DNA from: a virus | Direction: 5' to 3' (one strand) | Length of the DNA stretch: 59,741 bases | IMG/VR virus record: IMGVR_UViG_3300030101_004148 | Span: 45,544-105,284 of that record | Shown here: positions 39,400 to 48,844 of the stretch, piece after piece | How positions within the stretch are numbered: the stretch's first letter is position 1 | How the letters are laid out: the number at the start of each line of letters is the position of its first letter | Program-made: the position numbers and the translations under genes | Notes under the pieces: generated by a model | The model's input: the letters and a program-made list of their open reading frames with translations, nothing else | Told to the model about the DNA's origin: nothing | Database searches by the model: none

Positions 39400-42300
39400 T
39401 TAACAATTTTGTACCGTTAATACTAATCCATTTTGCCCCACATCAATATATTGATTTGGTGAAGTGTTTATTTTGTAATACCCAGGCTGAGCGACAGATA
39501 CTGTACCGGTTATAGAGTCAGCACAATTTGAGCTGGTATAAATAATATCACCGGCAACAGGAAGCGCTGCGCTACCATTATGGTAATTTGTATTTGTTAA
39601 TAGTGAATTACACGCATCAGTAATTGACTCTGCAAACGCACTAATACTAAAAGCAGTACAAGTAAAGTTGCAATCACAACAAGCTTCGGAGCCAGAATCT
39701 GAATCGTAACATAATAGTTGCCCTGTAATAGTTCTTAAATCGTATATAATATATAAATACTGGTTTCCAATAGGTAGAGATAAGTTAGTGACTGTCGCTT
39801 GGTGTAAACCTGGCGATGGATTACTAACATCAGAGTTCGGTATAGTTGTCGCTAAACCTAATAACGTATTTACATCTGATACAGTGTTTGCATAAAGAGT
39901 GTTTGAAGAATGATATTTGAAATTATCTGAAGGAAAGATAAAGTCATAGGTATCATTATTAACTTTATTTAATCGTATAGTTAAATCAACTCCATCATAA
40001 GGAAATACACCTTGAGACCTTACGCCTGTTTGTGAAAAATACTCGCTGAAGGTAGATGAGTCGGTAGTTAAAACTCCTAAATCACTGTCAACTGGACTGA
40101 ATGTAACACCGTCATTCCAGCTATATTCTAAATGAGTAGTCTTAGTCGCATCGTTTGGAGAGTTTAAAAGAGCTTTGATAACCGTTATACTTACCTCTGG
40201 TATACAAGAAGGGGTAAAAGTGACGTTTGCAGAACCTGTAGGGGTTACAGTAATTTTTGCAGTAGAAGGTGAAGTTGCTGTTTTATTCCAAGTAAATGAA
40301 CCACTACCGCTAACAGAACCAGAGCTTGTTGTGACTCCGTTCCATAATACCGTTATGACTGCGGTGCCAGTTATATTGTAGTTAATAGTTCCTTGACCTA
40401 TTATATTGCCAAATACAAATGTAAAATCTTTAGCAGTGGTTATTGCTGATAAGTTTATTTCTACACCACAAGATAATTGCGGCTCTGGCACAGGCACCTC
40501 TTTATCATTTATACTTAATACATATTCATCCATATATGGATCAAAACCACCTAATTTTTGTGTGTTTAATCTTGTGATAAATTGGTCTCTAAACCACGAG
40601 CGCATACCTGTATCTGAGATAATTGATAAATCTGCGCCTACTTGTCCGGCTGAACCTAATCTCAAAACTGCTAATCTTTTAGCATCTGTAAAATACATAT
40701 AGTTCCCCCATTGAACAAAGCTTTCTGGATTGAAACTGATTCCATATTCTTCTATTCGAGCTATTTGTTTACCTAATACTAAAGGCGTAGAGACAACAGC
40801 TCCACCACCAACAGCATCACTTAACAAATCTTTACCTACTTGCACATAACTAATTTTATCTTCCTGTAAACATAAAATATCTGTTTCTCTGCCGTGCAGC
40901 TTCATTATTGGCCCAAAAGAAGTTTCCAGGTCTTGAAAATTAACTAAACCTAAGTTGAACTCATTAAGATTATTTACACCACTTGTAAAGCTAAATCTAC
41001 CGCTATATGTGATTGAGGCAAACCTGTCCGCTTCTTTGAAATCTTGATTGGAAACAGCTAAAGCTCTTTGCCCCATAACAACAGACCTGCCAGCTAATCT
41101 ATCTAAAATTTTATAACTTTCTACGCCATTACCAAAAGCATAGCAATCCATAAAATTTAGATTAACAACTGCATCTTGGGTTAATGTTTGATTTTGTTGC
41201 CCATCATCCGTTCCACCGGATTGGTGTAAGTGCACTCCTGAGTTGTCTCTGACAATATCAAAAGCCTCAGAGGCATCAAAGAATATTCCTTCAGCCGCAT
41301 CAGCTGGTTGGGTTTCAAAGACTAAAGTAGAGTCAGCTCTTTGAACTACAATTTCTACAAAGGAAGCCATAGATCTATCTCCAACAACACCATCTACACC
41401 CTTACCAGTACATCTAACGCCAAAAAATAATGGACTATTAACGTCACCAGGCGTGTCCTGTATAAATCCAACATTCATTTGAAACGGTCTGCCTGTACAA
41501 GGTAAATTAAAAGCGTTTTTTGCGGTTGACTCATCATCCTGAGGATCAACTCCGCCTCCACCTGCCCTTGTTAAAACAGTTCCATCAAAAAACATTATCT
41601 CATCTTCTACTCCCGAAGTGTCATTTAAATTATTTAAATCAATATTGGTATCAGTAAACCAATCTCTAAAATCATTATAATCCTGCCCAGCCACAAAAGT
41701 TTTTTCAAAAATGGCTCTTCTGGTAGGAGCACCCCAATTATTACTATCACGATTAAAACCAAATTTTAAATCAATAACGCTACCTCCTGGTATAGTATAG
41801 TTAGAGGTGGTTTGGTTGTCTGAGTCAAAAGTATATAGCGGGTATGAAACTGTCCATTCATCTCGACAATCATTGTCATTTTTTGATGACCTTCTATATT
41901 CTCCATAATCAATTATAGAATCTTCCTTAATACTTGCATTGAAACCAGACACTTTAAGCTGCATATATAAACCAGCTAATTGCTCTGAATCTTCTCCTAA
42001 CTCTTGCTCAGCATTTAAAAAATTACTTGATTGTGCCTCTACAGCAAGAACTGTTGCTTCAACCAATGAACTTAAAGCTCCGTCTGCATCTTTTTTTACA
42101 ACAAGCTTATCACCTGTTTTTACCTTGTTTTGATTGTCTCCATCTAATTTGAAGTGTGTTACATTGTCAAATGGATTATTGTAAAAGAAATTTACAAAGA
42201 TAGACTCGTAACCGGATTTACTTGGCTTTACTACAAACTTATATTTTTTTGCCCATGATGGGGCGAAATTCTGAAGCGAGACTTGTATCTTATTTTTTAA

Positions 42301-44184
42301 TACGCTATTTTCTGGCGGAACAAAAACAGTGTTGTATTCAGAAACCAAAACAGTAGAAGCCCTGGCATATTCATCTAAGTATACAATACCTACCTCGAAG
42401 TCTCTGTTGCTATGTAAGGTAGACTTATCGCTATCAGCAGTAAATGCAGCTCGAGTTCTAATTACTCTAAAATATTCATACATATCCGTATTCTGACCTT
42501 GGTCAGTGCTGGTGTATTTCATAGCTAACATTTGTATTGTAAATGAATTAGATCCAGCACTTGTAGTGAGTCTAAAACCTTGTTGATTTGTGCTGTCGTT
42601 AACGCTACTTAGTGTTTTTGTAAAATTACATTGGTTTTGTGGGGCAACTAATGCGGCATTAAATCGGTCGGTTAGTGAAAAACCATCTGCCGCTGTTGCA
42701 ATAGGTTCAAAGTTTGTTCCCTCTACAGTCCCTATAGCATTTTCAAAATCAGTGCTTGTTAAAAAATCAAACACACTAACATAATCTTGAGTCAGTACTA
42801 CTGTAGCGCTAATCGTTGTGTCAGCAGATTTAAAACTATTGTTTGCTACAAAACAGGTGGTCGCTGTTGTGCCGTTTAGGGCTGCGTGTTCAAATCTTAT
42901 ATCAAATGTAAATTCAGCACCTGCTTTTAATTTACCTACCACATCACTCAAATCAAAAGTAGCAGCAGAATTAGGCACAGTAGTAGAGGCTGAAGGGTTT
43001 ATTGTATAAGCAATCCCATTGCTTAAACTTGCAATAGGAAGTGTTATGAAAGATAAATCTTCTGTAATTAGAGCTGTATCAAAATTAATTGCAATATCTT
43101 GTCCGCTCTCATTAGTAATATCAAAACCATCTGTATAATTTCCATACATTAATCTATTACTCATTATTGTTTGCGCCTGAGCTTTTAAAGGAACATTATC
43201 ATAGAGTCTTAATAATTCATCACTACCTATCACTGAATAGATTTTACTGTTAGTAAACACATATTCTTGATGCTGGTTATCACCCCAACCAAAGTCTTCT
43301 TTTTTAAATCTTTCAATTACATATATTGAATTGGTGTTTGAATCTTTGTATAATAAATCAATTTCAGTAACCCTATCGCTTCCTGTACTAAACTGCACAC
43401 GAGCTGCATTAAAGTTGTTTTCCATACCTGAATTATCATAATTTCTGGTATCAAACCTAAAGTTTCCAGGCTGAAATGCTGGATTGGTAAAAAGCGAAGT
43501 TGCGCTATACTCACCATTTTTATACCTATATCTATACGCAAAACTTATAAACCTGTCTTTTAAGTAATTTTCGCCACCGGCAGCCTGTAACAAAGTAAAG
43601 GTGGGGGCAGGTAGGGGGGTATCACCAACAGCGTCTTCAAACCCTGGTGGCTTTAAAACCACGGAAATATCTTCTTCTTCTATTTGGTCGACAGTGCCGA
43701 CAGGAAAAGGATAGTTTTCATTTACGTTTATTCTTCGAGGTGCGTTTTTATCATCAGTAAAAAATAAAAGGTTTTCTATTTTATCTACACCGGTAATTAA
43801 AAATTTTGGATCAAAACTTAGAACATCATAAGTTATGACATGATAACGTAATTGATTTAACTGTGTGTTAAAAGAAACAATAAAATCTAAAGCTTTTGCT
43901 TTTCCGTCAAATAGAGGGTCATGCACAAACCAATATATTGTTTCATTAGCTCCATCTTCAAACGCTCCGATACATACAGCACTGCTGGATATGTTTACAT
44001 TATCAAATTCTAATGTAGTAAGTTGAGTATTACCTCTACTGTTTTCAACAGCTCCTATTTCTGTGGTTTCAGTAGAGCCGAGACGCACGTTCATTGCATC
44101 TACATACTCTCCAGGTGGTAGTAGACGCTCATCGACAGATTTATTCATCCGCCCAAGTACGAAATTTGTTGTTACTATAGGCAT
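39400..44184 (-). CDS. Tail tube/stabilisation protein, gp12-like (1594 aa)
   Basis: Begins MPIVTTNFVLGRMNKSVDER followed by LLPPGEYVDAMNVRLGSTET and a GAVENSRGN segment, the pattern of tail tubular/stabilisation proteins (N-x-RL--GEY-DA-N--). Length is two to three times that of T7 gp12, with large beta-rich inserts. The C-terminus carries the domain YHNGSAALPVAGDIIYTS...NGLVLTVQNC shared with the neighbouring 427-aa protein. Position after two connector-like genes fits a tail nozzle role in podoviruses and crAss-like phages. Confidence 0.7.
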   Translation of the reverse strand: MPIVTTNFVLGRMNKSVDERLLPPGEYVDAMNVRLGSTETTEIGAVENSRGNTQLTTLEFDNVNISSSAVCIGAFEDGANETIYWFVHDPLFDGKAKALDFIVSFNTQLNQLRYHVITYDVLSFDPKFLITGVDKIENLLFFTDDKNAPRRINVNENYPFPVGTVDQIEEEDISVVLKPPGFEDAVGDTPLPAPTFTLLQAAGGENYLKDRFISFAYRYRYKNGEYSATSLFTNPAFQPGNFRFDTRNYDNSGMENNFNAARVQFSTGSDRVTEIDLLYKDSNTNSIYVIERFKKEDFGWGDNQHQEYVFTNSKIYSVIGSDELLRLYDNVPLKAQAQTIMSNRLMYGNYTDGFDITNESGQDIAINFDTALITEDLSFITLPIASLSNGIAYTINPSASTTVPNSAATFDLSDVVGKLKAGAEFTFDIRFEHAALNGTTATTCFVANNSFKSADTTISATVVLTQDYVSVFDFLTSTDFENAIGTVEGTNFEPIATAADGFSLTDRFNAALVAPQNQCNFTKTLSSVNDSTNQQGFRLTTSAGSNSFTIQMLAMKYTSTDQGQNTDMYEYFRVIRTRAAFTADSDKSTLHSNRDFEVGIVYLDEYARASTVLVSEYNTVFVPPENSVLKNKIQVSLQNFAPSWAKKYKFVVKPSKSGYESIFVNFFYNNPFDNVTHFKLDGDNQNKVKTGDKLVVKKDADGALSSLVEATVLAVEAQSSNFLNAEQELGEDSEQLAGLYMQLKVSGFNASIKEDSIIDYGEYRRSSKNDNDCRDEWTVSYPLYTFDSDNQTTSNYTIPGGSVIDLKFGFNRDSNNWGAPTRRAIFEKTFVAGQDYNDFRDWFTDTNIDLNNLNDTSGVEDEIMFFDGTVLTRAGGGGVDPQDDESTAKNAFNLPCTGRPFQMNVGFIQDTPGDVNSPLFFGVRCTGKGVDGVVGDRSMASFVEIVVQRADSTLVFETQPADAAEGIFFDASEAFDIVRDNSGVHLHQSGGTDDGQQNQTLTQDAVVNLNFMDCYAFGNGVESYKILDRLAGRSVVMGQRALAVSNQDFKEADRFASITYSGRFSFTSGVNNLNEFNLGLVNFQDLETSFGPIMKLHGRETDILCLQEDKISYVQVGKDLLSDAVGGGAVVSTPLVLGKQIARIEEYGISFNPESFVQWGNYMYFTDAKRLAVLRLGSAGQVGADLSIISDTGMRSWFRDQFITRLNTQKLGGFDPYMDEYVLSINDKEVPVPEPQLSCGVEINLSAITTAKDFTFVFGNIIGQGTINYNITGTAVITVLWNGVTTSSGSVSGSGSFTWNKTATSPSTAKITVTPTGSANVTFTPSCIPEVSITVIKALLNSPNDATKTTHLEYSWNDGVTFSPVDSDLGVLTTDSSTFSEYFSQTGVRSQGVFPYDGVDLTIRLNKVNNDTYDFIFPSDNFKYHSSNTLYANTVSDVNTLLGLATTIPNSDVSNPSPGLHQATVTNLSLPIGNQYLYIIYDLRTITGQLLCYDSDSGSEACCDCNFTCTAFSISAFAESITDACNSLLTNTNYHNGSAALPVAGDIIYTSSNCADSITGTVSVAQPGYYKINTSPNQYIDVGQNGLVLTVQNC

Positions 44185-44185
44185 A

Positions 44186-45109
44186 TTATTTTAACCATTT
44201 GTTCTGGCCACGTAAATTCATTAATAAACGACCAGGGTGAATATTACTCAATCTTAATTTTGCGTTTCTAAGTAAAGATGATTTGTCTTTTCGAGCTCTG
44301 TTTACTATATATTCTTGAACACCCAACCTGCCATTCAATAATGAATATCGGATATATGCGTATAAAAATTCTTCAAATAATTTATTAACACTAATATTCG
44401 CATCATTTCCTCCTTCCATACCATCTGAAACATATTCTAAAACTATAGAGCACTCACTATCTATCGAGCTGAAATTTATAACTCCATTTTGTTTGTCAAT
44501 AGCAAAAGTAGGATTAGAATTAGCCGTCTCGGTGTTGAGACCAAAACGAGAGCCTATTCTGTATTCAAAATACCAGCACCCATCTACACAAAATCCGCTT
44601 TGATTATCGTAGGGGTGTCCTTCATTAAGATAAATTGACTTTGCTGAACCTGTTATTCTTGCGAGGTCAATCTCAGAGTTTTGAGGTGATAAAGCGTTTC
44701 CGTCTAAATCAAATAATATCTTACCTTGGTTGTCTTGAAGATAGGCATTTCCATAATTAGTTTGGATATTTTCAGTAAGAGGGTATAACAAACCATCTTG
44801 CCATTTAGATATTCTAACCCAATTTACATAATCGGATGGCAAAATAAAACGCAAGCTACCGTCCAACTGAAGTTGTAATATTTTGATATTACGCATTGCA
44901 TCATAATTCAATTCTTGTATACCACGTTTTGCATGAAACAATACCTGATACCTATTCAAATTATTTAATAATTCGTGGTTGCCTTGATACATTAACATAA
45001 AGTTGTTTACTATATCTTGCAACGAAACATACTGGTAAGAACCCCAGTTAGCATCTTCAGGTGTATTGCCATTATTTTCGTAGTATTCGTATTGGTTTAT
45101 ATAGCTCAT
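44186..45109 (-). CDS. Connector/ring-like protein (307 aa)
   Basis: ATG at 45109 (MSYINQYEYYENNGNTPEDA) is chosen over an upstream in-frame start because the preceding stop is at 45111-45113. Contains DIVNNFMLMYQGNHELLNNL, NYDAMRNIKILQLQLDGSLR and a DGCWYFEYRIGSRFGL segment. An N-terminal helical part, a beta domain and a basic C-terminal helix (RARKDKSSLLRNAKLRLSN) recall ring/adaptor proteins between portal and tail in crAss-like phages. Confidence 0.55.
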   Translation of the reverse strand: MSYINQYEYYENNGNTPEDANWGSYQYVSLQDIVNNFMLMYQGNHELLNNLNRYQVLFHAKRGIQELNYDAMRNIKILQLQLDGSLRFILPSDYVNWVRISKWQDGLLYPLTENIQTNYGNAYLQDNQGKILFDLDGNALSPQNSEIDLARITGSAKSIYLNEGHPYDNQSGFCVDGCWYFEYRIGSRFGLNTETANSNPTFAIDKQNGVINFSSIDSECSIVLEYVSDGMEGGNDANISVNKLFEEFLYAYIRYSLLNGRLGVQEYIVNRARKDKSSLLRNAKLRLSNIHPGRLLMNLRGQNKWLK

Positions 45110-45110
45110 A

Positions 45111-46073
45111 TTAACTTGTTTCTTGTGATTCTGATATTTCTTGTGTTTGTCCAAACTTAACAACGTCTCCCTCTCTTATTTCTACCCCTATATACTGTAA
45201 TATTTTAGCTACCAAGTTTGGCTCGTCAGAAGCCGGAAGCTCAAAGTTTTGGAAATTAGCATCACTTGGATTGAATACTGGGTCTAAGCCAGACGTTTCA
45301 ATATAAGTCCACTGAGGAGCTAAAGGGTATCTAATATATTGAGCTTGCAAGGCGCCACCTGCTGTAATAGTGCTCGGATAAACAGTAATTGTGTTTCCAA
45401 TATTTCCAGGAGTTATGTTTGAACTTGCTCCGCCTAAAACATACGCTGGGTATTGTGTAGTGGGATAAGTTAAATTTGAACTCGTTAGGTAAAATATTTT
45501 ATTCTGATTTACTCTCTCTACCTCAGTAATATTATATTGATTGTAGATACTATATGTTTCGCCTACCGCCATTATATCAGCACTTATGGTTAAAACAGTA
45601 TCACTTACTATCGATGTTATATAGGCTGATGTATTATCCGTTGTATTTGTTATCAAATCACCAACAGCTACAGATGTTGTAAATGTTTGCGTAGCGTCTA
45701 CAAGATTGTTAGCAAGAGTAAGAGTGGTTGTTCCATTTACTTTTAGTGTCGGATAATAAAATATTTTATTTATAAGATAGTAGTCTTCTGGTAAATTATA
45801 CTGGTTATTTAAATTAGCAGTAGGTTGCGATAAATACGCTGTTGCTGAAAAAGCGTCTATAACTTCTTCTAAACCTTTTACTATATCGGCATAACCTGTG
45901 CCTGATACTCTTGAGTTTTCTTTGTTTATCCAATTATTATATTGGTAAAAATAATTTTCAAACAAGTCCATTTGAGCTTGAAGGCAATACAAATTAAAAT
46001 CTTGTGGTGAAATGTAGCCGTAGTTGTTTTTATTAGCTACAGCCATAACTGTATTTCTAACTGAGTTTATCAT
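45111..46073 (-). CDS. Connector/ring-like protein with inserted Ig-like module (320 aa)
   Basis: Starts MINSVRNTVMAVANKNNYGY; NLYCLQAQMDLFENYFYQYN and YNLPEDYYLINKIFYYPTLK look like head-completion or adaptor proteins. A module at about residues 115-175 (VDATQTFTTSVAVGDLITNT...SADIMAVGETYSIY) is nearly the one in the 191-aa protein at 6693-7268. The rest continues QNKIFYLTSSNLTYPTTQYP. It follows a terminator-promoter pair. Confidence 0.55.
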   Translation of the reverse strand: MINSVRNTVMAVANKNNYGYISPQDFNLYCLQAQMDLFENYFYQYNNWINKENSRVSGTGYADIVKGLEEVIDAFSATAYLSQPTANLNNQYNLPEDYYLINKIFYYPTLKVNGTTTLTLANNLVDATQTFTTSVAVGDLITNTTDNTSAYITSIVSDTVLTISADIMAVGETYSIYNQYNITEVERVNQNKIFYLTSSNLTYPTTQYPAYVLGGASSNITPGNIGNTITVYPSTITAGGALQAQYIRYPLAPQWTYIETSGLDPVFNPSDANFQNFELPASDEPNLVAKILQYIGVEIREGDVVKFGQTQEISESQETS

Positions 46074-46088
46074 CCGTAAATCTTTTCA

Positions 46089-46096
46089 CAAAGATA
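46089..46096 (-). promoter_or_regulatory. Bacteroidetes-type -7 element TATCTTTG
   Basis: Minus strand TATCTTTG, 15 bp upstream of the connector gene and directly behind the terminator of the head genes. It would start the tail-gene transcript. Confidence 0.5.
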
Positions 46097-46098
46097 AC

Positions 46099-46133
46099 AA
46101 AAAAAAAAGAGGCCTAAATGTTTAAGCCCCTTT
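46099..46133 (-). terminator. Rho-independent terminator after the head genes
   Basis: Arms 46106-46117 and 46122-46133 form a 12-bp stem with two G-U pairs and a 4-base loop; on the minus strand a T-run (A-run 46099-46108) follows. It ends transcription from the 109-aa gene. Confidence 0.75.
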
Positions 46134-46155
46134 CATAACTAAAGTTAAGTGATTA

Positions 46156-46485
46156 CTACGCAGACCACTCTTCCTCTATTTGAGCGATTGCTGTAATAGC
46201 AAACTTAGGCTCGAGTAGGTAGAAGGGTTTTGTCCATGCTGTAGATAATGCGTCTTCGATAGCGTCTACGACACTATTTAATTGCTCTTTAGTTTTAGCT
46301 GCATCACTTGCTGTTGTAGCAGTAAGTTTTACACCTAACACCTCTGAAGCACCAGTCGCACCATGTCCTTTTACATTGTAAAATATTTTTACTTCTGTAT
46401 CAGCGCCTACTTCAACTCCTAATACACTTTGTAAAGGAATTAAATGAAAAGCATCACTAAAACTAATTTTTAAATACTTATACAT
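46156..46485 (-). CDS. Small head-associated protein (109 aa)
   Basis: Starts MYKYLKISFSDAFHLIPLQS; contains VGADTEVKIFYNVKGHGATG and a helical NSVVDAIEDALSTAW segment. Compact alpha/beta protein in a short unit of its own, with TATCTTTG upstream and a terminator downstream. It could be a capsid decoration protein; no family recognised. Confidence 0.45.
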   Translation of the reverse strand: MYKYLKISFSDAFHLIPLQSVLGVEVGADTEVKIFYNVKGHGATGASEVLGVKLTATTASDAAKTKEQLNSVVDAIEDALSTAWTKPFYLLEPKFAITAIAQIEEEWSA

Positions 46486-46516
46486 AGTTAAAAAATTTAA
46501 GGGTTAAACAATACCA

Positions 46517-46524
46517 CAAAGATA
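46517..46524 (-). promoter_or_regulatory. Bacteroidetes-type -7 element TATCTTTG
   Basis: Minus strand TATCTTTG, 31 bp upstream of the 109-aa gene, whose leader also contains TTTAACCCTTAAAT. Supports a separate promoter for this small gene. Confidence 0.45.
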
Positions 46525-46531
46525 CGAATCC

Positions 46532-47287
46532 TTATTTATCTTTTTTTAAGCGTTTTTGTAAAAGTTTATAAGTGTCAATTCCGTCATCACTTTGGAAAAA
46601 AGAAGCCACCATAAAATAATGGTCTTCTCCATAAGGCACACTAAGCAATTTGGTTTTATTTTTTGGTAAATTATAATAAACATCTTTACCATTGTTTTTC
46701 AGCACAAGCCAAGTTTTATTAAAGAACTGAACTACATCATTGGTAAGTTCTAATAATGGATCGTTTACAGTTTCAATAAAATCTCGTGGGCTTTGAGCTG
46801 CGTAAAGTAATACGTCTCTTTTAAGCTCTGGTATACTTAATGTATCAGCAACAGCTCCCATAAGCACCCTACACACAGAAACCAAATCATCACCCTTTAA
46901 TCCTTTGGCGATTATTTGAGCGTCAAGTGAAGATTCTACCTCAGCAAGTTCTGCTGCGGCATCTTTTGCTGTATTAATTTCTTCAAATATAGTTCCGTTT
47001 TGTGGATGATAATGCAAAAACTTTTGCAAGGCTTGATTGCTTTTCTCTACAGAAAGCAAACCGTCTTCAAATATTATTGGCTCTAAAACTGCGTTTCCAT
47101 CTTGTTCGTCTTCAAATGGAGACTTTTGGTTTCTTGCGTACCTAAGCGGTCTGTTAACACCACTTGCTTCGTCAAAATATAGTAATGGTCTCCTTCTGGT
47201 ATTCCTTGAGGCTAACATATAAGTTAGTGGAGTTTGTCCTCGTGTAAGCCTGTAGGCTTTATTGGTATATGTTTCTTTTTTTTTCAT
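46532..47287 (-). CDS. Conserved capsid-proximal protein (251 aa)
   Basis: Starts MKKKETYTNKAYRLTRGQTP; contains TYMLASRNTRRRPLLYFDEA and NRPLRYARNQKSPFEDEQDG, motifs recalled from marine phages beside the capsid gene. A helical middle (NTAKDAAAELAEVESSLDAQ) and basic end follow. Role may be capsid assembly or completion; unknown. Confidence 0.55.
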   Translation of the reverse strand: MKKKETYTNKAYRLTRGQTPLTYMLASRNTRRRPLLYFDEASGVNRPLRYARNQKSPFEDEQDGNAVLEPIIFEDGLLSVEKSNQALQKFLHYHPQNGTIFEEINTAKDAAAELAEVESSLDAQIIAKGLKGDDLVSVCRVLMGAVADTLSIPELKRDVLLYAAQSPRDFIETVNDPLLELTNDVVQFFNKTWLVLKNNGKDVYYNLPKNKTKLLSVPYGEDHYFMVASFFQSDDGIDTYKLLQKRLKKDK

Positions 47288-47312
47288 TTTATTTAATTTT
47301 AATTTAATTTAT

Positions 47313-47344
47313 AAAAAATACCAGGGGGGTAGAATAACCCCCCT
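47313..47344 (-). terminator. Terminator after the major capsid gene
   Basis: AGGGGGGT (47323-47330) and ACCCCCCT (47337-47344) form a perfect 8-bp GC-rich stem with a 6-base loop. On the minus strand it is followed by TTTTTT (47313-47318). It lies 18 bp behind the MCP gene and may also stabilise that mRNA. Confidence 0.8.
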
Positions 47345-47361
47345 AATATTATTATTACTTC

Positions 47362-48825
47362 TTATGAGTCTTGGAATAAGAAGAAGTTGTTTGCACCTAA
47401 AGTACAAACTGCTCTTTCAGTCAAGAAATTGACCTCCATTGCATCTAAAGATGAAGTTCTTGCACCACCAGCAGAACCAGTAATCCAAGTCTTATATCTT
47501 CTGTCTTCTGATTCAGAAGCTCTATACCTTACATGAAGGAATGGTCTCTTAGCGTTTTTACCAAGAATTTGGTCATAAACTGTAGTAGAACCAGCTGGAA
47601 CTAATAGTCCGTTGATTTTACCACCTACGATACCACCTCTCATTGTTGGGTCGTTTAGATACTTCCAGTCAGACTTATAAAAGTCATAACCTCTTCTGAA
47701 TCCTGAGAATCCAAGATTTAAAGCCATTTCCTCATCATTGTCGAATAATCCATAAGATGTACCACCACCTCCATAAGAGTTTTGTGTTGATAACATATCA
47801 TCTACGTCAAATCCAAACTGTCTGTTTAGGAAAATAACATTCTCTTCGATTGCACCTTGCTTATCTAATCTCTGGATAATACTGTCAAAATCAGCAAGAG
47901 TAGTTGGGTTTCCACCACCATACACATTACCTCTATTTGCAACTGCATGGAATACTCCTTCAGAACCGTTTAGGTTCGCTAATGATGCACCAGCACCAAC
48001 TCCTTGTAAGAAGTCTCCAGCTCCTGAACCTGCACCTGCTGGTACTGCTTCAATCATAGCTGTTTCCATATAATCCTCAAATCTTAATCTTGTATCATGC
48101 TCAGATTTTAGATACCATAAGTAACCGCTTACTCCGTCTTCACCAGATACTTCAATCCATCCAATTTGAGCCATATCAGAACCAGATACTTGGTATTTGT
48201 CCTTGATAATAATTGGCTTGTTGTCAAAGATTAAATCATCAGCTTCAAGTGATCCTACCATTCCTTCAGTTCCTTTGTTAAATTCAGAACCGTAAATGAA
48301 AATATCACACGCTACACCTGCGCCCATTGCCTGTCCTGTTGCTTCATAATAAGCAATAGTTACAACATTAGGGTTACCAGCTGTTGGAGCTACTGTTACG
48401 ATACCTTTGTTCTGTAAGTTAGAACCAGGTGTCTTATCGGAAATCATAACTGTTTGTCCTACTCTTAATGAAGCTTTTGCTCCACCAGCTAAAGCAGGGT
48501 TAAAGTTATTTAAGTTGTTTGGAATTGTCCAAACCGCACTTCTTGTACCAGCACCGGCTGCTGAGCCAGAGGTACAATTTACATATTTAATATGCAACCT
48601 TCCTTGTTCTGCCCATTTAATAAGGTCAGAATTTGAAGGCATTTCTGCTCCTACCATTCGTAGGAACGCACTAATGCTTCTATTACCATATCTTTCAAAT
48701 TCTTTTTCATAAGTATCAGGTAAATACTGATTCAAGAAATCAAAATTGTTGATATAATTCGACTCCAGGGGAACCTGTTGTGCCGATGGTTGTAAGTCGA
48801 AGCCGGGGCTAACATTTACTGCCAT
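47362..48825 (-). CDS. Major capsid protein (487 aa)
   Basis: Contains the block EKEFERYGNRSISAFLRMVG followed by AEMPSNSDLIKWAEQGRLH, which resembles crAss-like phage capsid N-terminal arms. Further elements: AYYEATGQAMGAGVACDIFI, a DDLIFDNKPIIIKDKYQVSG strand and E-loop-like region and a C-terminal NFLTERAVCTLGANNFFLF. Length matches HK97-fold crAss-like capsid proteins (about 490 aa). Follows the scaffold gene by 19 bp. Confidence 0.85.
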   Translation of the reverse strand: MAVNVSPGFDLQPSAQQVPLESNYINNFDFLNQYLPDTYEKEFERYGNRSISAFLRMVGAEMPSNSDLIKWAEQGRLHIKYVNCTSGSAAGAGTRSAVWTIPNNLNNFNPALAGGAKASLRVGQTVMISDKTPGSNLQNKGIVTVAPTAGNPNVVTIAYYEATGQAMGAGVACDIFIYGSEFNKGTEGMVGSLEADDLIFDNKPIIIKDKYQVSGSDMAQIGWIEVSGEDGVSGYLWYLKSEHDTRLRFEDYMETAMIEAVPAGAGSGAGDFLQGVGAGASLANLNGSEGVFHAVANRGNVYGGGNPTTLADFDSIIQRLDKQGAIEENVIFLNRQFGFDVDDMLSTQNSYGGGGTSYGLFDNDEEMALNLGFSGFRRGYDFYKSDWKYLNDPTMRGGIVGGKINGLLVPAGSTTVYDQILGKNAKRPFLHVRYRASESEDRRYKTWITGSAGGARTSSLDAMEVNFLTERAVCTLGANNFFLFQDS

Positions 48826-48844
48826 AATTCATAATTTTAAATTG

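Noticed and set aside
39400-44184. Virion RNA polymerase among the giant genes
   Set aside because: No DFDGD-like metal motif was seen in the 1594-aa or 2718-aa proteins.
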